5,951 bases of DNA from positions 3,692 to 9,642 of the forward strand of contig DQCI01000332.1 of NCBI GenBank assembly GCA_003545125.1, given 5' to 3'. Positions 1 through 5,606 of this stretch are shown in pieces. Position numbers and translations under genes: made by a program. How positions within the stretch are numbered: the first letter of the stretch is position 1; every line of letters starts with the position of its first letter. Source of the stretch: Paracoccaceae bacterium (GTDB lineage: Bacteria > Pseudomonadota > Alphaproteobacteria > Rhodobacterales > Rhodobacteraceae). The notes under the pieces are model-generated. The model worked only from the letters and a program-made list of their open reading frames with translations, had not been told where the DNA came from and made no database searches.

Positions 1-324
1 CTCATCCTCATGGGCCTCTACGGGGCGCTCACGCACCGCAACATCCTACGGATGATCGTCGGCTTCACGATCGCCTCGACCGGTGTCAACGTGGTGCTGG
101 TCGCGGTCGGCTACCTGCCGGGGCGCACGGCGCCGATCATGGACGCGGCTGTGCCGGTGGCCGAGGCCAGCCAGCGGATCATCGACCCGGTGCCGCAGGC
201 GCTCGTGCTCACCGCCATCGTCATCGGCCTCGGGGTCACCGCGCTGATGCTCGCCTATGCCTACCGGCTGTTCCGCACCCGCCACAGCCTCGACATCTCG
301 AACTTCACGGAGCTGAAATGGTAA
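1..324 (+). CDS. MrpC/NuoK-like small membrane subunit (MbhG/MbxG type), 5' end cut by the window
   Basis: The reading frame is open from base 1 and ends at TAA 322-324, so 107 residues are visible and the true start probably lies upstream. The ATG at 10-12 is internal to the first helix by comparison with MrpC and should not be taken as the start. Three hydrophobic segments are visible: the end of TM1, TM2 (VGFTIASTGVNVVLVAVGY, about window residues 20-38) and TM3 (about 65-88). The diagnostic block is DPVPQALVLTAIVIGLGVTA, close to the DPLPQALVLTAIVI signature of MrpC/MnhC. The membrane glutamates of true NuoK are absent, as in MrpC, so this is the Mrp branch rather than complex I NuoK. In Mrp and Mbh-type complexes this subunit sits between the small Mrp subunits and the large antiporter subunit and helps form the ion path. 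The stop codon overlaps the next start by 7 nt. Confidence 0.88.
   Translation, partial: LILMGLYGALTHRNILRMIVGFTIASTGVNVVLVAVGYLPGRTAPIMDAAVPVAEASQRIIDPVPQALVLTAIVIGLGVTALMLAYAYRLFRTRHSLDISNFTELKW
309..312 (+). promoter_or_regulatory. Ribosome binding site for the fused antiporter gene
   Basis: GGAG at 309-312 lies 5 nt before ATG 318-320, inside the end of the MrpC-like gene. The start sits in ATGGTAA, so the stop of the upstream gene (322-324) falls 2 nt after the start codon. This arrangement supports translational coupling and supports 318 as the real start. Confidence 0.6.
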
Positions 325-3300
325 GCGCGATCTTCATCATCGCCGTGGGGCTCGGCACAGCCTTCCTGCTCGGCCTCGTCAAGAAAGACCAGAAGGGCTT
401 TGCCTTCACCCTCACCATCGCGGCGCTCACCTTTATGTCCTGGGTCGCCTTCGATTGGACCCTCGCCTTGGCGCGCGGCACCGTGGAACCGACCACGATC
501 CTGACCGCGGGCAGCCAGCCGCCGTTCGCGATAAACCTCTTTGTCGGTCACGGCGAGGCCTGGCTGCTCACCGTCATCAACGTCACCGGCCTGCTAGCCG
601 CCTTCTACATGCGCGATGCGCTGTGCCGGCTGGGGCGCGGCGCGATGGCGGTCCTGCTGGTCATGGTGATGGCGCTGTCGGGCCTCGTGCTGACCCGCGA
701 CGTCTTCAACCTGTTCGTGTTCTTCGAGCTGATCGTGATCGCCACCGGCGGCCTGGTGCTGCTGTCGGAAGACGTGCGTGCCGTCGCGGCCGGGTTCAAA
801 TACCTTGTCGTCAGCCAGATCATCTCGATCCTGCTGCTGGTCGGCATCATCTTCACCTACCACGCCAACGGCTCGCTCAATATCGACGATTTCGCGCAAG
901 TGCCGCTGGCCTTCGAGGGTGCCTCGCTGGCGATGTTCCTCCTGCTCATGGCGATGGTGCTGGAACTCAAGCCCTTCCCGGCGAACGGCTGGGCGCTCGA
1001 CATCTACGAAAGCGCGCACCCGGGCTTTTCGGCGATCTTCTCCGCCGCGTCGGGCACCGCCGCGCTGTTCGCCGCCGACAAGCTCGTCGGGGCAGCCGGA
1101 CCCGCCTGGCTGCCGATGATGACCGGGATCGGCCTTCTCACCTTCCTCGGTTCCAACCTGCTGGCGCTCGCGCAGGACAACGACCGCCGGCTGCTCGGGT
1201 ATTCCTCCGTCGGCCAGATCGGTCTCGTGCTCGCCATCGTCGGCCAGCGCGACATCCTCGGCGACGCGTACCTCTACGTCGCCGGTGGGGTGCTCATCAC
1301 CCATGCCGTCGCCAAGGCCGGGCTCTACTGGATCTCGGGGCTCGTGCCGGGCCGGTCGCTCACCGACTGGGCGGTGCTCCGGGTCAACCCTGTCCTGGTC
1401 TTCGCTTTCGCCTCGTTCGTGGCGATGCTGATCGGCTTGCCGCCGTTCCCAAGCTTCTACGCCAAGTGGGACCTCGTGCACGCCCTGGTGGCCGCCGACC
1501 GGTTCTGGATCATCGGCTTCATCCTTGTGGGCGCGCTCATTGAGGCGGGCTACATGTTCCGCTTCTTCGGTTACGCGATCAAGCGCGAGGCGGTCCCCGC
1601 CTTCCCCGGCTTCGCGGTCGACAAGGTGGGCGTGGTGGTCGCAGCACTTGCCGCCGGCTGGGCGCTCGGCTTCGTCTGGGGCGGCGCTGCCAGTCAGGTT
1701 TCGGGGAACCCCAACCTGCTCACCCTCACGCCGATCCTGTTCGCGCTCGCCTTCCTGGTGCTCGAACCGCTCCCGGCCTGGGTCAAGAACGCGATCGCCA
1801 TCGCCGGGCTTGTCGCCTGGTTCTGGCTGCGGATGGACAATTACGACCCGATGCAGATGATCTTCGCGGTCGTGATGCTGCTTGGCGGGGCGGTCATCCT
1901 CTTGGCCTCGTTCCATGAACACGGCCGCCGGATCGGCTTCTACGTGCCGGCGATGCTGATGTACGCCGGCCTCGCGCTGCTGATCGAGGCCAAGACCTCG
2001 TTTCAGTTCTTCGCCGCCTGGGAAGTGCTGACCATCGGCTCCTACTTCCTCATTCTCCGCGGCAAGATGGGCGAGCCGCATGCGCTCAGCTACATCCTGT
2101 TTTCGCTCGGCGGCGCCTTCCTGATCCTCGCCGGATTCGCGGTCGCGTCCGGCGGCGTCCAGCCCTTCGACCTCGTCACCGGCCTTACCGCCATCGCCGA
2201 GGCCTCCGTGCCGGCCGCGCCTTGGGTCTTTGCGCTGCTGGCCGTGGGTTTCATGACCAAGACCGCCTCCATCGGTCTGCACATCTGGCTCCCCGGCGCC
2301 CACGCGGAAGCCGAGACGGATGTCTCGCCGATGGTCTCGGGCATCCTGCTCAAGGCCGGCCTGTTCGGGCTGTTCCTGCTGGTGATGACGATGGGTCGGC
2401 AACATCTCTTCGGGATCGACCTCACCCATGTGCTGGTCTGGATCGGTGCGCTCAGCGCCTTCCTCGGCGCGGTGCTTGCGATCTTCCAGGAAGACGCGAA
2501 ACGCCTCTTGGCCTACAGCTCGATCAGCCAGATGGGTTACGCCGTCTTCGGCCTGGCGCTGATGAACCATATCGGCTGGCTGCTCGCGATCATGTTCGTC
2601 ATCAACCACTACGTCATCAAGTCGATGCTGTTCCTCGCCGTCGGCGGTGTCTACAAACGCACCGGCACCAAGCTCATGTACAAAATGGGCGGGCTGATCG
2701 CGGTGATGCCGTTTACTTTCGTCAGCGTGCTGGTCGGCATCATCGCGATGGCGGGCGTGCCGCCGCTGTCGGGTTTCGGCGGGCGGTGGCTGTTCTACAA
2801 CGCCATCATGGCCTCAGACATGCGCCTGCCGATGGTGCTGATCTTCATGTCCGGTCCAATCAGCTTCCTCTATTTGTTCCGGCTGATCCACACGATCTTC
2901 CTCGGCCAGCCCAAGCCCGAATACCGCAAGCTCAAGGACGCGCCTTTCTGGCTCCTGGTGCCGCAGATGCTGTCTGTCGCCTTCCTGATCGGCTTCGCGG
3001 TGCTGCCTGGCCTCGCGCTGCAACGGGTCGACGGCTATATCGGCCAGTTCTTCGGGAATTCGCCGCTCAGCTGGGAAGGCCGGATCATCACCTCCAACTA
3101 CGGCACCTGGCATCCGGTGGCGATCATGCTGGTGATCGGCGTGACCTTCGTTTCGGTCCTCGCGATCCTGATCCTGAAGAACCACGACGCCCAGAAGGTG
3201 AAGCAGTTCAACATCGTGTTCTCGGCCGAACGCCCGTTCAAGCCGCACACGACCCATTTCGCGTGGAACTTCTTCGCCCCCTACCGCCGCGCGCTCGGCT

Positions 3301-3470
3301 TCCTCGAAGCGCCGTTGGTCACGCGGTTCTGGGCCGGGGTGGCCGATACCTTCCACGCGACCGCCGATTTCACCCGAAGGCTCTACACCGGTAACGGCCA
3401 GACCTATGCGGTGCAGGTGCTGTTCTTCGTCGTCGCCGTCTACATCATCGCCGCGGGAGGCGTGTCATGA
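318..3470 (+). CDS. Fused double antiporter-like subunit (two NuoL/M/N- / MrpD-like domains in one chain; MbxH-H' type)
   Basis: A 1050-residue polytopic membrane protein, about twice the usual 480-550 residues of a single NuoM/N or MrpD subunit. The N-terminal copy (about residues 1-485) has the TM5 glutamate E137 (FVFFELIV), TM7 lysine K218 (LELKPFPANGW), the RRLLGYSSVGQIGL block (290-303), TM10 K333 (THAVAKAGLY) and TM12 K383 (PPFPSFYAKWDL). The C-terminal copy (about 514-955) has E569 (FAAWEVLTIGSY), K648 (FMTKTASIGLHIWLPGAH), TM8 K679 (GILLKAG), KRLLAYSSISQMGY (728-741), K768 (YVIKSMLFL) and PPLSGFGGRW (815-824). These Glu/Lys residues line the proton half-channels in this family. The N-terminal copy lacks the TM8 lysine, and the C-terminal copy has R823 at the TM12 position. 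After residue 955 comes a polar, aromatic-rich stretch and a final helix (1029-1047). Likely role: ion pumping driven by the NuoB/C/D/H module encoded downstream. Single polypeptide confirmed by an open frame with no stop between the copies. Family call is secure; the transported ion (H+ or Na+) is unknown. Confidence 0.93.
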   Translation: MVSAIFIIAVGLGTAFLLGLVKKDQKGFAFTLTIAALTFMSWVAFDWTLALARGTVEPTTILTAGSQPPFAINLFVGHGEAWLLTVINVTGLLAAFYMRDALCRLGRGAMAVLLVMVMALSGLVLTRDVFNLFVFFELIVIATGGLVLLSEDVRAVAAGFKYLVVSQIISILLLVGIIFTYHANGSLNIDDFAQVPLAFEGASLAMFLLLMAMVLELKPFPANGWALDIYESAHPGFSAIFSAASGTAALFAADKLVGAAGPAWLPMMTGIGLLTFLGSNLLALAQDNDRRLLGYSSVGQIGLVLAIVGQRDILGDAYLYVAGGVLITHAVAKAGLYWISGLVPGRSLTDWAVLRVNPVLVFAFASFVAMLIGLPPFPSFYAKWDLVHALVAADRFWIIGFILVGALIEAGYMFRFFGYAIKREAVPAFPGFAVDKVGVVVAALAAGWALGFVWGGAASQVSGNPNLLTLTPILFALAFLVLEPLPAWVKNAIAIAGLVAWFWLRMDNYDPMQMIFAVVMLLGGAVILLASFHEHGRRIGFYVPAMLMYAGLALLIEAKTSFQFFAAWEVLTIGSYFLILRGKMGEPHALSYILFSLGGAFLILAGFAVASGGVQPFDLVTGLTAIAEASVPAAPWVFALLAVGFMTKTASIGLHIWLPGAHAEAETDVSPMVSGILLKAGLFGLFLLVMTMGRQHLFGIDLTHVLVWIGALSAFLGAVLAIFQEDAKRLLAYSSISQMGYAVFGLALMNHIGWLLAIMFVINHYVIKSMLFLAVGGVYKRTGTKLMYKMGGLIAVMPFTFVSVLVGIIAMAGVPPLSGFGGRWLFYNAIMASDMRLPMVLIFMSGPISFLYLFRLIHTIFLGQPKPEYRKLKDAPFWLLVPQMLSVAFLIGFAVLPGLALQRVDGYIGQFFGNSPLSWEGRIITSNYGTWHPVAIMLVIGVTFVSVLAILILKNHDAQKVKQFNIVFSAERPFKPHTTHFAWNFFAPYRRALGFLEAPLVTRFWAGVADTFHATADFTRRLYTGNGQTYAVQVLFFVVAVYIIAAGGVS
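1767..1856 (+). other. Fusion junction between the two antiporter-like domains
   Basis: Residues 484-513 of the fused protein (PLPAWVKN, a short helix IAIAGLVAWFWLRM, then DNYDPMQ) connect the last helices of copy 1 to the first helix of copy 2. In-frame ATGs at 1851 and 1857 could be relics of an independent start for a second gene, but I see no convincing Shine-Dalgarno sequence before them and no stop upstream. The junction therefore reads as a true gene fusion. The domain border is approximate. Confidence 0.6.
3455..3460 (+). promoter_or_regulatory. Strong ribosome binding site for the NuoH-like gene
   Basis: GGGAGG at 3455-3460 is followed 6 nt later by ATG 3467-3469. The start is embedded in ATGA, so the upstream gene's stop (3468-3470) overlaps it by 4 nt. 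This is a classic termination-reinitiation arrangement and fixes the start at 3467. Confidence 0.75.
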
Positions 3471-4372
3471 ACTTCGAATGGATCCAGATCCCTTACGCGC
3501 TTTGGACGCTCCTGATCATCACCGTTTATGCGCTGTTCATCATGGCGATCATGCAGAAGATCGGCGCGCGGGTCGGCGGGCGCTACGGTATCCCGGTGTA
3601 TCAGAACTACATCGACCTGGTGAAGAACTTCGCCCTGCGCTCGCATATCACCCACGGGATCATGTTCTATCTCGGCCCGGTCTTCCGCCTCACCGGCGGG
3701 CTTGGGCTGATCCTGTTCGTGCCGACGATCTACGGCTCGGTGATGCACCAGAACTTTCACTATTCCGGTGACCTCATCCTGGCGCTCTACTTCATCTTCT
3801 TCGGCACCCTCGGCATGGCGCTGGGCGCGGGTGAAAGCGGCCATCCGCACGCCGCCATCGGCGTCAGCCGCGGCCTCGCCCAGGTCACGGCGGCGGAACT
3901 GCCCCTGGCGCTCGCGGTGTTCTCGATCTCGCTGCAATACCAGACCCTCAACATCACCGAGATCGTCGCTGCCCAGCAGGGTTCGATCTTCAACTGGACC
4001 TTGTTCACCAACCCGCTGGCGGTTCTGGCGGCGATGTTCGGCTTCGTCGGCACGATGATGCGCGCGCCGTTCGACGTGTTCCTTGCCCCGCAGGAGATCC
4101 CCACCGGCCCGCCCACCGAATACCACTCGGCCTACCTCGCGCTGATGCAAACCAACCGGGTCGTGTTTCCGGTGGCGAAGACGATCATCTACATGAACCT
4201 GTTCTTCGGCGGGGCCACCAACTGGGGCGCCTTCGCTCTCAAGGTCTTCGCGCTCTACTTCGTCTCGGTGCTGATCGGTGTGGTGATGCCGCGTTTCCGC
4301 GTCGAACAGAGCATCCGGTTCTTCCTCAAATGGGGCCTGCCGGTCGGCATCCTCGCAATCTTGGCGGTGTAA
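3467..4372 (+). CDS. NuoH-like (MbhM/MbxM-like) membrane anchor subunit of the respiratory complex
   Basis: A 301-residue, about eight-helix membrane protein, slightly shorter than complex I NuoH (about 325). Family signatures: QKIGARVGGRYGIPVYQNYI (30-49) matches the NuoH/MbhM first cytoplasmic loop; GVSRGLAQVTAAELPLALAV (132-151) matches the NuoH 'ASRAxxQxxxYExPL' helix with its buried Glu retained as E144; RAPFDVFLAPQEIPTGPP (199-216) followed by TEY matches the RAPFDLxExEQEL loop at the redox-arm interface; PRFRVEQSIRFFLKWGLP (275-292) matches the C-terminal 'PRFRYDQLM' helix. This subunit joins the peripheral redox module to the ion-pumping subunits and transmits redox energy to them. 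Oddities: the early-loop Glu of 'ERK' is Gln30, and two of the acidic residues of the RAPFD loop are Leu206 and Pro208, while D203 and E210 are kept. Placed directly before the NuoB-like gene, as in archaeal MBX/MBS operons. Family assignment is firm; the partner substrate is unknown. Confidence 0.92.
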   Translation: MNFEWIQIPYALWTLLIITVYALFIMAIMQKIGARVGGRYGIPVYQNYIDLVKNFALRSHITHGIMFYLGPVFRLTGGLGLILFVPTIYGSVMHQNFHYSGDLILALYFIFFGTLGMALGAGESGHPHAAIGVSRGLAQVTAAELPLALAVFSISLQYQTLNITEIVAAQQGSIFNWTLFTNPLAVLAAMFGFVGTMMRAPFDVFLAPQEIPTGPPTEYHSAYLALMQTNRVVFPVAKTIIYMNLFFGGATNWGAFALKVFALYFVSVLIGVVMPRFRVEQSIRFFLKWGLPVGILAILAV

Positions 4373-4376
4373 CGAC

Positions 4377-5069
4377 ATGAAAGACATGGACAAATCCTTC
4401 AAGAAGGACACCGAGACGGAGTTTCCTCTGCGCGAGGAACTGCGCCCCCACCAAGTGACCGCGCCCGATGGTCAGGTGATCGAGGTCGATCCTTTGCAGG
4501 ACTACTTCTGCCAGGAGCCGCCCAAGGTGCACCGCAAATCCTACGTCAGGATCGTCGAGGATTTCTACAACTGGGCCCGCGCCCATTCGCTCTGGATCCT
4601 CGGTTTCGGCACCGGCTGCGGCGCCATCGAGATGCGGCCCCTGATGACGCCGCGTTTCGACGCCTACCGCTACGGCATCCAATGGCGCGCGACCCCGCGC
4701 CAGGCCAACCTCATGGTGATCTCGGGCTATCTCTCGGTGAAAACCCTCAAACGCGCGATCCGCGCCTACGAGCAGATGCCCTCGCCGAAGTATGTCGTCG
4801 GGCTCGGCTCCTGCACGATCAACGGCGGCATGTACTGGGACAGCTACAACACCATCAAGCGGCTCGACGACTACCTTCCCGTAGACCTCTACATCGCCGG
4901 CTGCATGCCGCGCCCCGAGGCGCTGCTGGCAGGCTTCATGGACCTCAAGAAACTCATCCGCAAAGGCCAGGGCGAGGGGGCCAACAAATACGCCGAGAAC
5001 TTCGACTGGTACAAAGAGAACCAGAAAGCAGTCATCAAGGACTGGGACATGCCGGATTACAATTGGTGA
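4377..5069 (+). CDS. NuoB-like (MbhJ/MbxJ-like) iron-sulfur subunit with only three proximal-cluster cysteines
   Basis: 230 residues; soluble, expected on the cytoplasmic face in contact with the NuoD- and NuoH-like subunits. The NuoB fold runs from about residue 58 to 196: LGFGTGCGAIEM (75-86), TPRFDAYRYGIQWRATPRQA (91-110), YEQMPSPKYVVGLGSC (131-146), VDLYIAGCMPRPEALL (169-184). These match NuoB's cluster N2 regions (CCAIEM, RYD..RFGI..RxSPRQAD, MPEPRYVISMGSC, VDIYVPGCPP). Complex I uses two adjacent cysteines in the first motif and hydrogenase small subunits use CxxC; here only C81 is present, followed by Gly, with C146 and C176 as the other ligands. An additional cysteine, C45, lies in an N-terminal extension (about residues 1-57) that is polar and charged. 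Start: ATG 4377 lies 4 nt after the previous stop but has no good Shine-Dalgarno; ATG 4386 is a possible alternative, and coupled reinitiation is plausible. Function inferred: proximal electron carrier or possibly the catalytic cluster itself. Confidence 0.9.
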   Translation: MKDMDKSFKKDTETEFPLREELRPHQVTAPDGQVIEVDPLQDYFCQEPPKVHRKSYVRIVEDFYNWARAHSLWILGFGTGCGAIEMRPLMTPRFDAYRYGIQWRATPRQANLMVISGYLSVKTLKRAIRAYEQMPSPKYVVGLGSCTINGGMYWDSYNTIKRLDDYLPVDLYIAGCMPRPEALLAGFMDLKKLIRKGQGEGANKYAENFDWYKENQKAVIKDWDMPDYNW

Positions 5070-5070
5070 C

Positions 5071-5604
5071 ATGATGCGCGACCTGATCGAACGACTGACC
5101 CAACGCTACAAGCTCGGCGCGCCTGTCTTCCAGCGGGCCGACCTCACCTTCGTCGACCTCGCGGCCAACGACCAGTTGCGCAGCCTCCTCTTGGAGTTGC
5201 GCGACCGCGAAGGCTTCACCCATCTGGTGCTGCTCACCGCCGTCGACTGGCTCGAGGAGGGGCGGTTTCAGCTCACCTATATGCTGAACAACCGCGATGC
5301 CAACCAGACACTTGCGCTTCGGGTCTACCTCGACCGCGAGGTGGCTGTCGGCGAGACAATCCACGACATCTGGCCGACCGCCGAGACCTACCAGCGCGAG
5401 CTGCGCGAGATGTTCGGGATCGACTTCCCCGGTAGCCCGAGGGTCGACGAGGAGTTCATCCTCGAAGGCTGGACCGACCTGCCGCCCTACCGGCGCGATT
5501 TCGACACGCTCGCCTACAGCCAGCAGACCTACCGTGATCGCCCCGGCCGCGAGACGACCGACCCGCGCACGCATATGAAACACAAACTCTATCCGGAGGG
5601 GTGA
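5071..5604 (+). CDS. NuoC-like (MbhK/MbxK-like, 30-kDa family) subunit
   Basis: 177 residues, soluble. The diagnostic region is YQRELREMFGIDFPG (107-121) followed by FILEGW (129-134) and the PPYRRDF segment (138-144), matching the NuoC / complex I 30-kDa signature 'ERExxDxFGIxFxGHP...PLRKDF'. The N-terminal part (about 1-100) has the expected alpha/beta pattern, with HLVLLTAVDWLEEGRFQLTY (51-70) equivalent to the 'LxxltavDw...f.vvY.l' strand pair. NuoC-type subunits carry no cofactor; they scaffold the large and small subunits of the peripheral arm. This is a stand-alone NuoC, not a NuoCD fusion. The start is ATG 5071, one nt after the previous stop; the immediately following ATG 5074 is equally possible. 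The Shine-Dalgarno is weak for both. A short polar C-terminal tail (about 150-177) extends beyond the conserved core. Confidence 0.9.
   Translation: MMRDLIERLTQRYKLGAPVFQRADLTFVDLAANDQLRSLLLELRDREGFTHLVLLTAVDWLEEGRFQLTYMLNNRDANQTLALRVYLDREVAVGETIHDIWPTAETYQRELREMFGIDFPGSPRVDEEFILEGWTDLPPYRRDFDTLAYSQQTYRDRPGRETTDPRTHMKHKLYPEG
5595..5601 (+). promoter_or_regulatory. Strong ribosome binding site for the NuoD-like large-subunit gene
   Basis: GGAGGGG at 5595-5601 lies 5 nt before ATG 5607-5609 and overlaps the last codons of the NuoC-like gene, whose stop is at 5602-5604. It is among the best Shine-Dalgarno matches in the window and fixes the large-subunit start. Confidence 0.75.
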
Positions 5605-5606
5605 GC

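Noticed and set aside
1..324. A simple Mrp Na+/H+ antiporter operon
   Set aside because: The MrpC-like gene alone would fit, but the following NuoH/B/C/D-like genes show a redox complex with Mrp-like membrane subunits.
594..2609. Long minus-strand open frame of 671 codons opposite the fused antiporter gene
   Set aside because: Its product is almost entirely D, E, R, H, Q and G with no recognisable fold; this is the expected antisense shadow of a GC-rich gene encoding hydrophobic helices. The + strand frame has clear family motifs throughout.
455..3394. Overlapping + strand frames inside the fused antiporter gene (455-1543, 2222-3394)
   Set aside because: Arg/Pro/Ala/His-rich translations typical of the out-of-frame reading of a GC-rich gene; no start signal or motif.
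4373..4376. Possible promoter or terminator in the gaps between genes
   Set aside because: Gaps are only 1-4 nt or are overlaps; I found no convincing hairpin followed by a T run and no promoter-like pair of boxes.
3440..4411. Minus-strand open frame of 323 codons opposite the NuoH-like gene
   Set aside because: Same charged low-complexity composition, spans two gene boundaries on the other strand, and has no family motif. Treated as a shadow.
4326..5583. Minus-strand frames opposite the NuoB- and NuoC-like genes (4326-5072 and 5035-5583)
   Set aside because: They mirror genes with well-defined NuoB and NuoC signatures and show no independent motif.
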